32,765 bases of DNA from Dehalococcoidia bacterium (lineage in GTDB: Bacteria > Chloroflexota > Dehalococcoidia > UBA2247 > RBG-13-53-26). The stretch covers positions 1 through 32,765 of the forward strand of contig JAFGCL010000198.1 in the NCBI GenBank assembly GCA_016932645.1. The letters run 5' to 3'. The translations under genes were made by a program, and so were the position numbers. Shown piece after piece: positions 8,571-15,601 of this stretch (position 1 is its first letter; every line of letters begins with the position of its first letter). A model generated the notes under the pieces. It saw only the letters and a list, made by a program, of their open reading frames with translations, had not been told where the DNA came from and did no database searches.

Positions 8571-8627
8571 ACTCAGTGACCTCGATTTCGTTGGCAGTCC
8601 ATTGATTGGCAATGATCCCGCGTCTCG

Positions 8628-8665
8628 GTATTATTAGACTGCTACTAGTATACACTGCATAATAC
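8628..8665. promoter_or_regulatory. Interrupted palindrome, candidate PadR operator
   Basis: GTATTAT (8628-8634) and ATAATAC (8659-8665) are perfect inverted arms. The symmetric core TACTAGTA (8643-8650) shares exactly the same centre, so 11 of 19 positions per half match. It lies between divergent padR and the Nudix gene. A plus-strand promoter of the form TTAGAC-18-CATAAT overlaps it, and a minus-strand TATACT -10-like box lies within it. Assigning it to PadR is an inference from position and symmetry. Confidence 0.55.
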
Positions 8666-8719
8666 TGACAGATGCATACTACCATGGCAAAACGAAGTTG
8701 TCAAGCGGGTGACGTTGCG

Positions 8720-9193
8720 ATGAGCCATGCACACCACTCCAGTTCTGATGATACAATGGCGGCGTTGATGTCGCGGCGTCTTGCCATGGATGAGCGTCAC
8801 GTAGTCACCTGCTTCCTGGAACACGATGGCCAGGTCATGATCCTGCGCCGGAGTGAACGCGTGGGCACGTACCGGGGCAAGTGGGCGGGCGTCAGTGGCT
8901 ACATCGAGGAAGGGATCAGTGCTTCCGAGCAGGCGTGGACCGAGATCAAGGAAGAGGCGGGCCTGAGTGGAGAAGATGCTGAAATGGTGCAGGAAGGCCA
9001 GCTTCTGGAAGTGGTCGACGCTGAATTAGGAAGGAAGTGGATCGTCCATCCCTTCCGGTTCAAGGTGCTGAAACCGGAGAAGATCAAGATCGACTGGGAG
9101 CACACCGAGGCGAAGTGGATCTCCCCGGAGGACATTAGCCAGCATGAGACTGTCCCCAACCTGCTGGAGGCCTGGCAGCGTTTGTCTTCATAG
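8720..9193 (+). CDS. Nudix hydrolase
   Basis: The Nudix core reads GYIEEGISASEQAWTEIKEEAG, giving the metal-binding EIKEE. The canonical first Glu position is Ile and the Arg of REUxEE is Thr; the 'EQAxTEIxEE' form is familiar from a Nudix subgroup in archaea and Chloroflexota, so this is not evidence of inactivation. Hydrolysis of a nucleoside diphosphate derivative is expected, but the substrate cannot be read. The ORF is open from 8672. The ATG at 8720 has GGGTGA 7 nt upstream and is chosen, though ATGs at 8672 and 8684 and a later one before DERHVVTC are possible. alaS begins 45 bp after its stop. Confidence 0.82.
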   Translation: MSHAHHSSSDDTMAALMSRRLAMDERHVVTCFLEHDGQVMILRRSERVGTYRGKWAGVSGYIEEGISASEQAWTEIKEEAGLSGEDAEMVQEGQLLEVVDAELGRKWIVHPFRFKVLKPEKIKIDWEHTEAKWISPEDISQHETVPNLLEAWQRLSS

Positions 9194-9238
9194 TCCTTGC
9201 TCTCGAACGGCCTTTTCAATATACTTTTCTCCACTACT

Positions 9239-11890
9239 ATGACTGGCGACGAACTCCGGAAGGCGTTTCTCACTTTCTTTGAGAGCAAGGGGCACACCGT
9301 TGTCCCGAGTTCCTCCCTGATCCCCCAGGGCGATCCGACGCTCCTGCTGACCACGGCTGGCATGGTGCAGATGAAGCCCTACTTCCTGGGCCTTGCCGTG
9401 CCGTCCAACACCAAGTTGACCTCCTGCCAGAAGTGCTTCCGAACGACGGATGCCGATTCGGTGGGCGACAACCGACACCTGACCTTCTTTGAGATGCTGG
9501 GCAACTTCAGCGTGGGTGACTACTTCAAGAAAGAGGCCATTGAGTGGGGTTGGGAGTTTGTCACCGAGTGGCTGAAGTTTCCCCACGACCGCCTCTGGAT
9601 TACTATCTTCCTGGATGATGACGAGGCAATGGTGCACTGGCGGCGCATGGGCGTGCCGACCGAGCGCATAGTGAGACTGGGCGAGAAGCAGAACTTCTGG
9701 GGGCCGGCAGGCGACTCCGGCCCATGCGGCCCGTGCAGCGAGATCCACTACGACTTCGGCCCTGAGTTCGGTTGCGGCCAGTCAGGCTGCAGCCCCGAGT
9801 GCGAGTGCGGGCGCTTCTCTGAGATATGGAACCTGGTGTTCATGCAGTTCAACCAGGATGTGCAGGGACAGCGCACCCCTCTGCCCAAGCCCAACATAGA
9901 CACGGGCATGGGTTTGGAGCGCGTTGCAGCCATCATGCAGGAGAAGAGGACGGTCTACGAGACCGACATCTTCGCACCGCTGGTGGCCAAAGTGGCCGGC
10001 ATGACTGGGAAGCACTTCGGCAAGGACGAGGGCGTGGATCGGTCGATTAGAGTGATCGCGGAGCATGCCCGTGGCATCACGTTCTTGATCGCCGATGGAG
10101 TGGTGCCGGGCAATGAGGGCCGAGGCTATGTGCTAAGGCGGTTGCTGCGACGCACGGCGCTGTTCGGGAGGAAGCTGGGGCTGGAGGAGCCGTTCATCGG
10201 AGTTTTGGCGGATTTTGTGGTGGAGAGAATGGGGCACGTTTACCCCGAACTGCGGCAGAACCAGGAGATGGTGCGCAGCATCGTCAACCTTGAGGAAAAG
10301 AGGTTTGGCGAGGCTCTCAACAGCGGCTTGAATGCGCTGGACAAGGTCATGGAGGCGGCGGGATCTGACAAGAGGATACGCGGCGAGGATGCTTTCATGC
10401 TGTACGACACGTACGGTTTTCCTAAGGAGTTGACTGTTGAGGTGGCCTCCGAGAGGGGCTTCGCGGTTGATGTGGACGGTTTCGAGCGTGAGATGGAGCG
10501 GCAGCGTGAGCGGGCGAGGGCTGCCCACAAGTTCGGTGGCGGTGACAAGACCGAATTGAAGGCCTACGAACAACTGGGCATCACGGCATCCGGGTTCGTG
10601 GGGTATGAAACTTGTTGCCACGAATCGGTGGTGATGGGACTGATTGCTGGCGGGAAGCCGGTGGATTCCGTGTCGGAGGGTGATGAGGTGGAGGTGGTCT
10701 TGAAGGACTCGCCGTTCTATGGGGAGATGGGTGGCCAGGTGGGCGATACCGGGGAGATACGCAGCGCGCAGGGGAGGATCAGCGTGCGCCAGACGATCAG
10801 GCCTCTGCCGGATCTGATCGTTCATCAAGGCAAGGTGGTTCAGGGTCACATTGCTGTGAGCGACAGCGTAGTGGCCGAGGTGGACATCAAGCGGCGCCTG
10901 GACATTGCGCGCAATCACACGGCGACGCACCTGCTGCAATCGGCGTTGAGAGCGGTGCTGGGACAGCATGTCCGCCAGTCTGGGTCCTTGGTGACTCCGG
11001 ACCGATTCAGGTTCGACTTCAATCATCTGGAAGCGGTAGGGAAACAGCGTCTGCTGGAAGTACAGCAACTGGTCAATGAGAAGATCAGAGAGAACCTGCC
11101 TGTTATGGCGAGCGTGACCTCGTACAAGGAAGCAGTGGCAAGGGGGGCGACGGCGCTGTTCGGCGAGAAGTACGGCGATGAGGTACGCGTGCTGCAGGTG
11201 GGCGATCCGCCTTTCAGCGTGGAGCTCTGCGGCGGGACTCATGTTCATTCGACCGGCGAAATCGGCCTGCTGCACATCGTATCTGAGGAAAGTGTCGGCA
11301 GCGGACTGCGGCGGATAGAGGCGATGACAGGCAGGGCCGCGGAACGTCTGGTTGAGGAGCGCCTGTCGGAGCTGGATTCGCTGGCGGCGCAGCTTCAGAC
11401 GATGCCAGAGAGAGTCCAGGCCAAGGTCGCTTCCATGGCGGATGAGTTGGAACGGGAACGGAAGCGGGCCCTGGCTGTTGAACGAGAGACGGCGAGAAGG
11501 GCGGCTGGTTCGCTATTATCGGAGGCTCGTGACGTGAACGGAATACAAGTGATATCGACAAAAGTGACGGCGACCAGCGCAGACGCCATGCGTGAGATGG
11601 GAGACCGGCTCAAGGAAGAGCTCAAGAGCGGTGTAATAGTCTTGGGCGGCGTTTGTGACGGGAAGCCCAGCCTGCTGGCGATGGTGACCCCGGATCTAGT
11701 AGCGAAGGGCTTCAACGCGGGTCAGGTGGTGAAGGAGTTGGCCAAGGTTGTGGGTGGTGGAGGTGGGGGAAGGGCCGAGTTGGGTCAGGGCAGTGGCAAA
11801 GATGCAGGCAAGCTGGACGAAGCCTTGAAGCAGGTTGATAGGTTGGTTGAAGTACACTACGACCGAGCGTCGGGCACCTGGAAGAAGTAG
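9239..11890 (+). CDS. alaS: Alanyl-tRNA synthetase
   Basis: About 883 residues, full length for bacterial AlaRS. The class II aminoacylation core opens with ELRKAFLTFFESKGHTVV and contains FEMLGNFSVGDYFK and the motif 3-like GMGLERVAA. The editing domain has the zinc site HTATH and later CGGTH. A coiled region and the C-terminal DHHA1-like domain follow, ending with a Gly-rich GGGGGGRAELGQG tract. It charges tRNA-Ala and clears Ser/Gly mischarging. The ATG at 9239 is chosen over the TTG at 9197 because homology starts at TGDELRKAF; the Shine-Dalgarno is weak. ruvX follows after 6 bp, the usual alaS-ruvX order. Confidence 0.97.
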   Translation: MTGDELRKAFLTFFESKGHTVVPSSSLIPQGDPTLLLTTAGMVQMKPYFLGLAVPSNTKLTSCQKCFRTTDADSVGDNRHLTFFEMLGNFSVGDYFKKEAIEWGWEFVTEWLKFPHDRLWITIFLDDDEAMVHWRRMGVPTERIVRLGEKQNFWGPAGDSGPCGPCSEIHYDFGPEFGCGQSGCSPECECGRFSEIWNLVFMQFNQDVQGQRTPLPKPNIDTGMGLERVAAIMQEKRTVYETDIFAPLVAKVAGMTGKHFGKDEGVDRSIRVIAEHARGITFLIADGVVPGNEGRGYVLRRLLRRTALFGRKLGLEEPFIGVLADFVVERMGHVYPELRQNQEMVRSIVNLEEKRFGEALNSGLNALDKVMEAAGSDKRIRGEDAFMLYDTYGFPKELTVEVASERGFAVDVDGFEREMERQRERARAAHKFGGGDKTELKAYEQLGITASGFVGYETCCHESVVMGLIAGGKPVDSVSEGDEVEVVLKDSPFYGEMGGQVGDTGEIRSAQGRISVRQTIRPLPDLIVHQGKVVQGHIAVSDSVVAEVDIKRRLDIARNHTATHLLQSALRAVLGQHVRQSGSLVTPDRFRFDFNHLEAVGKQRLLEVQQLVNEKIRENLPVMASVTSYKEAVARGATALFGEKYGDEVRVLQVGDPPFSVELCGGTHVHSTGEIGLLHIVSEESVGSGLRRIEAMTGRAAERLVEERLSELDSLAAQLQTMPERVQAKVASMADELERERKRALAVERETARRAAGSLLSEARDVNGIQVISTKVTATSADAMREMGDRLKEELKSGVIVLGGVCDGKPSLLAMVTPDLVAKGFNAGQVVKELAKVVGGGGGGRAELGQGSGKDAGKLDEALKQVDRLVEVHYDRASGTWKK

Positions 11891-11896
11891 GGCACG

Positions 11897-12364
11897 ATGG
11901 ACGAAGGGCGGATGTTGGGACTGGATGTAGGGGACAGATGGATAGGTGTGGCCCTCAGTGATCCCCTGGGCATACTGGCCAGTCCTCTGACGCGCATCGA
12001 GAGAACAGACGACGAGTCGGCCGTGAAAGCTATAGTCGACTTGGTGGGGAAACACCAGGTTAGGGTGGTGGTGGCGGGCTTGCCCTACTCGATGGACGGC
12101 AATGTCGGGCAGCAGGCGGTGCGGGTCCAGGAGTTCCTGAGGAGACTGTCAGAGTCTTTGCGCATCCCTATCCAGACATGGGACGAACGGCTGTCGACGG
12201 TGGCTGTCCAACGGGAGATGATCGAGGCAGGGATTCGGAGAGATACCCGTAGGGAGAGAGTGGACGCTGCAGCTGCAGCCCTGATTCTGCAAGGCTACCT
12301 GGACAGGTTGCGCCAGGAACAGGCGGAATGCGAAGACGCCGGCCCTGCCACAGACGCGAGCTAG
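11897..12364 (+). CDS. ruvX: Putative Holliday junction resolvase / pre-16S rRNA nuclease RuvX (YqgF)
   Basis: At 155 residues it has the RNase H-like YqgF fold. The first acidic motif is LGLDVGDRWIGVALSD, the second is WDERLST, and the last is VDAAAAALILQGYL, giving the catalytic Asp-Glu-Asp set. In E. coli the orthologue helps mature the 16S rRNA 5' end; a recombination role has also been proposed. It follows alaS by 6 bp and probably shares its transcript. Confidence 0.93.
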   Translation: MDEGRMLGLDVGDRWIGVALSDPLGILASPLTRIERTDDESAVKAIVDLVGKHQVRVVVAGLPYSMDGNVGQQAVRVQEFLRRLSESLRIPIQTWDERLSTVAVQREMIEAGIRRDTRRERVDAAAAALILQGYLDRLRQEQAECEDAGPATDAS

Positions 12365-12407
12365 ATACCGTTTCTGGCTCTGCCTTCATCGTCCCCGCGA
12401 TAGAATT

Positions 12408-12452
12408 CCTCACGCAATCGGAGTAACATCGGGTAGGCGTATTTGCGTGAGG
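12408..12452 (+). promoter_or_regulatory. Inverted repeat covering the aroE ribosome binding site
   Basis: CCTCACGCAA (12408-12417) and TTGCGTGAGG (12443-12452) are perfectly complementary with a 25-base loop. The 3' arm contains GAGG, the likely Shine-Dalgarno for the aroE ATG at 12462. Folding would hide the site. Whether it acts as a translational switch or simply as a spacer is unknown. Confidence 0.5.
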
Positions 12453-12461
12453 TTGGAAGAG

Positions 12462-13313
12462 ATGTCGAAATCAGTAGTACTCATTGGCCATCCCTTGAAG
12501 CACTCCATATCGCCGGCGTTCCAGCAGGCTGCCTTCGATCACTATGGACTTGATGTCACATATGAGAAATGGGAAACCCCGGAAGCGGAGCTGTCGACGG
12601 TGGTGGATCGACTTCGTGGCGCATTGGTCGTAGGTGCCAACGTGACGATACCGTGCAAAGAGACGATAATGCCGCTGCTGGACGAATTGAGCGACACAGC
12701 AGTCAGGGTCGGCGCGGTGAACACGGTGGTGAACAGAAACCGCAGGCTGATGGGCTTCAATACGGATGTAGAGGGGTTCATCACTTCCTTGCACCAGGGT
12801 GCTGGCTACCGCCTTCGCAACAGGAGGGTGGTGTTGCTGGGGGCGGGGGGCGTAGCGAGGGCTGTGGTGTTTGCGCTGCTTAATGAGGAAGTGACATCGG
12901 TGACAGTGTTCAACCGGTCTCTGGATAGAGCGAGGAGGCTAGTTAGTTCATTCGCTAGGGCGGCCGGAAGAATTGGACTGTCAGCGCAGGACTGGACAGA
13001 ACTGGAGGCGAGCGTAGCGTTACGGGACTGTGACCTGCTGGTGAACTGCACTTCCATTGGCATGAGGTACGGGGCCACGGAGTCGGACACGCCGCTGAGT
13101 GCCGAGTTCATTCCGAAGGATGCCATGGTGTATGACCTGGTGTATAATCCTGAAGAGACGCCATTCTTGAGAGAAGCGAAGAAGTCCGGGGCCGATACGC
13201 TGGGAGGGCTGTCCATGCTGGTTTATCAAGGGGCGGCCTCCTTTGAGTTGTGGACCGGAGAGAGCGCGCCAATTGACATAATGCTCCGAAGCGCCAGTAA
13301 GGCGTTGAGATAG
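12462..13313 (+). CDS. aroE: Shikimate dehydrogenase (NADP+)
   Basis: About 283 residues, of normal AroE length. The substrate domain shows GHPLKHSISP, NVTIPCKE with the catalytic Lys, and GFNTDVEGF with the catalytic Asp. The dinucleotide fold shows GAGGVARAVVFAL and VFNRS; near the C-terminus are YDLVYNPEETPFL and GGLSMLVYQGAASFELWTG. It reduces 3-dehydroshikimate to shikimate. The ATG at 12462 is preferred because homology starts at KSVVLIGHP; an in-frame GTG lies 15 bp upstream. It opens the aro cluster. Confidence 0.95.
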   Translation: MSKSVVLIGHPLKHSISPAFQQAAFDHYGLDVTYEKWETPEAELSTVVDRLRGALVVGANVTIPCKETIMPLLDELSDTAVRVGAVNTVVNRNRRLMGFNTDVEGFITSLHQGAGYRLRNRRVVLLGAGGVARAVVFALLNEEVTSVTVFNRSLDRARRLVSSFARAAGRIGLSAQDWTELEASVALRDCDLLVNCTSIGMRYGATESDTPLSAEFIPKDAMVYDLVYNPEETPFLREAKKSGADTLGGLSMLVYQGAASFELWTGESAPIDIMLRSASKALR

Positions 13314-13324
13314 GAGGCTGGTTC

Positions 13325-13594
13325 TTGGGGGGCAACACGAAGCTAGTGTCGGTCTACAGAGGCAACTACCTGCAGGCGCAGATAGTGAAGGGGAGGCTGG
13401 AGAGCGAGGGCGTTCCGACTCTGTTGCAGTACGAGGGTGCGGGGCTTGTCTTCGGGGTGACCGTCGATGGGCTGGGTGAGGCCAGGGTGATGGTGCCCGA
13501 AGAACTGGCGGAAGAAGCTAAGGCGATAGTAACCGAGCATGAGTATGATGAACCTGATGACATGATGCAAGGTGAGCCGGGGGAGCAAGTGTAG
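13325..13594 (+). CDS. DUF2007-family small protein
   Basis: An 89-residue protein matching the DUF2007 'putative signal-transducing' fold: LVSVYRGNYLQAQIVKGRLESEG, then a Gly-rich strand, then VMVPEELAEEAKAIV. The start is TTG, but a strong GGAGG lies 7 nt upstream and overlaps the region just after the aroE stop. It ends one base before the aroC ATG. Its biochemical role is unknown; sitting between aroE and aroC suggests co-expression rather than a proven pathway role. Confidence 0.8.
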   Translation: MGGNTKLVSVYRGNYLQAQIVKGRLESEGVPTLLQYEGAGLVFGVTVDGLGEARVMVPEELAEEAKAIVTEHEYDEPDDMMQGEPGEQV

Positions 13595-13595
13595 G

Positions 13596-14753
13596 ATGCT
13601 TCGGTTCTTGACTGCGGGCGAGTCTCATGGGTATGCCCTCACGGCAGTTGTGGAGGGTGTGCCGGCCGGATTGCGCCTGGACGAGGAGTATCTGGCGCAT
13701 GATTTGAGGAGGCGGCAGGGTGGTTATGGACGCAGCCCAAGGCAAAGTACGGAACATGATCGGGCGGAGATTGTTTCCGGAGTGCGTCTTGGCCTGACGA
13801 TGGGCAGCCCGATTACGATGGTGATTCTGAACCGTGATTGGGAGAACTGGAAGACGGCGATGTCTCCATCTCCGGCGGAGGGCGACGCGAAGCGAGTAAC
13901 GCGTCCTCGTCCCGGGCATGCGGATCTGGCTGGTGTAACCAAGTATGCGCTGGACGATGTCAGGACGATTCTGGAGCGGGCCAGCGCCAGAGAGACCGCG
14001 GCGAGAGTAGCGGTAGGCGCTGTAGCGCGCCGGTTCCTGGAGGAGTTTGGCGTCGAGATCCATAGCCATACAGTGGCCATTGGCGGTGAGAGGACGAAAG
14101 TGCCGATGCAGGTTGACTGGGACCAGGTGGAGAGTTCGGTGGTCCGATGTGCCGATCCCATAGCGGAGAAAGATATGATGGCGGCGATTGAGGAAGCCAT
14201 GAGCTCGGGGGACACGGTGGGAGGAGTGAGCGAGGTGGTGGCCTTGGGCGTTCCGGTCGGCCTGGGAAGCCATATTCAATGGGACAGGCGGCTGGATAGC
14301 AAGATTGCCCAGGCCATGATGAGCATCCAGTCCGTGAAGGGAGTGGAGATCGGGGACGCGTTTAAGGCGGCTGACGGGCGAGGCTCTCAAGTGCACGACG
14401 GCATCGTGGCAGGCGGCGGGTCTGGCTATCCCTGGCGGCGGAAGAGCAACCATGCCGGTGGCATCGAGGGAGGGATAAGCAATGGCGAACCGATTGTCTT
14501 GAGATTGGCGGTGAAGCCGATTCCCACTCTGGCGAAACCTCTGGCTTCGGTGGACCTGGCCACCGGTAAGAGCGTGCAGGCCCATTTCGAACGGAGCGAT
14601 GTCTGCGTGGTTCCCGCAGTGGGCGTCATCGGGGAGGCCATGATGGCCATCATCTTGGCGGACGCCATGCTGGAGAAGTTTGGCGGGGACAGCATGCAAG
14701 AGGCGCTGCGGAATTTCGATGGTTATCTCAAGTCGATCGGGGGACCTTGTTGA
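13596..14753 (+). CDS. aroC: Chorismate synthase
   Basis: About 385 residues. The N-terminal signature MLRFLTAGESHG is intact, as are RRRQGGYGRSPRQ, the FMN-site region RPRPGHADLAG and ERASARETAARVAVGA, and later GDAF and SNHAGGIEGGISNG. It turns EPSP into chorismate using reduced FMN. The ATG at 13596 begins 1 bp after the DUF2007 stop; the ORF track start at 13572 lies inside DUF2007 and is not supported. The next gene's TTG overlaps its end. Confidence 0.97.
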   Translation: MLRFLTAGESHGYALTAVVEGVPAGLRLDEEYLAHDLRRRQGGYGRSPRQSTEHDRAEIVSGVRLGLTMGSPITMVILNRDWENWKTAMSPSPAEGDAKRVTRPRPGHADLAGVTKYALDDVRTILERASARETAARVAVGAVARRFLEEFGVEIHSHTVAIGGERTKVPMQVDWDQVESSVVRCADPIAEKDMMAAIEEAMSSGDTVGGVSEVVALGVPVGLGSHIQWDRRLDSKIAQAMMSIQSVKGVEIGDAFKAADGRGSQVHDGIVAGGGSGYPWRRKSNHAGGIEGGISNGEPIVLRLAVKPIPTLAKPLASVDLATGKSVQAHFERSDVCVVPAVGVIGEAMMAIILADAMLEKFGGDSMQEALRNFDGYLKSIGGPC

Positions 14754-15601
14754 ACCGTCTCGGTTTTCACTGCCATGCGCTAGACCATCTCGAGGAAGTG
14801 ATTCTGTCCAACGGCCTGCAGCGCGGAGAGTTCTACAATTTCTTTCCGGAGAACATCGCTGACCTGACGCGGCGGATCGAGCGCCACAATCTGGCGACGA
14901 GCATTCACGCGCCGCTGGTCAGGATACCGTGGTATCCCTCACCTCCGACGCTGTCTTTCCTGTGCGACGTCGATGAGGAGAAGAGGCGTCTGAGCTTGGC
15001 GATGGTCGAGGAGACAATGAAGGCGGCAGAGGCGTTCAGGGCCGAATACGTGGTCGTTCACTTTCCGGTGAGTCCGACGACGGGGGTCAACGGGCTGAGC
15101 CCCGAGCAGCAGAAGGCCATTGCCTGGGACAGTGCCCAACACTTGGAGGACTACAGCCAACGGTATCTCGTGCCGATCCACATCGAGGGTTTCGGCCCGA
15201 GCCCGTTCTTGACGGTGGCTTTCCTCAATGAAGTAATGCGGAGTTTTTCCTGTCTGCGCTACTGCTTTGACACTGGACACATGCACATCGCCGCTCAACG
15301 GGATGGATTCGATCTGTATGAGTTCGCCCGGCAACTGGCCCCGATCATCGGCTCCGTGCACGTCTGGAACAACCGCAATATCCAGGACTACTTCGCCTTC
15401 GGCCATATTCCGGTTCACCCTGTCCAGAGGCCGGAGGACGGGTGGGTGGACATTGGTCGAATCCTCCGCATCATAGTCCCCGGTAATCCCGGTTGCCGCA
15501 TAATCCTCGAGAGCGGCAGCCGCTATCCCCAGTCGCTGGGTGCGCACGATTTCCGAGATGGTGTTCAGTGGGTAAAAGAGCTGACAGCCCCGTTATTCTG
15601 A
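14747..15601 (+). CDS. Xylose isomerase-like TIM-barrel protein (sugar phosphate isomerase/AP endonuclease 2 family)
   Basis: About 283 residues in the PF01261-type fold. A metal site of the family pattern is visible: E147 (IHIEGFG), D175 and H178 (FDTGH), H205 (VHVWNN) and E255 (ILESGS). The superfamily includes sugar isomerases, endonuclease IV and 3-dehydroshikimate dehydratases of the AsbF/QuiC type. The start is TTG at 14747 or 14750, overlapping the aroC stop, with GGGGGA upstream. The next gene's likely GTG lies inside its 3' end. Being locked between aroC and aroKB suggests a role linked to the shikimate pathway, but the substrate cannot be read from sequence. Confidence 0.8.
   Translation: MLNRLGFHCHALDHLEEVILSNGLQRGEFYNFFPENIADLTRRIERHNLATSIHAPLVRIPWYPSPPTLSFLCDVDEEKRRLSLAMVEETMKAAEAFRAEYVVVHFPVSPTTGVNGLSPEQQKAIAWDSAQHLEDYSQRYLVPIHIEGFGPSPFLTVAFLNEVMRSFSCLRYCFDTGHMHIAAQRDGFDLYEFARQLAPIIGSVHVWNNRNIQDYFAFGHIPVHPVQRPEDGWVDIGRILRIIVPGNPGCRIILESGSRYPQSLGAHDFRDGVQWVKELTAPLF

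Noticed and set aside
10133-11275. Minus-strand ORF of 380 codons
   Set aside because: It is the antisense shadow of alaS; the composition is rich in His, Arg and Leu with no recognisable motif.
13518-14699. Minus-strand ORF of 393 codons
   Set aside because: It is antisense to aroC, whose signatures are intact; no family pattern is seen.
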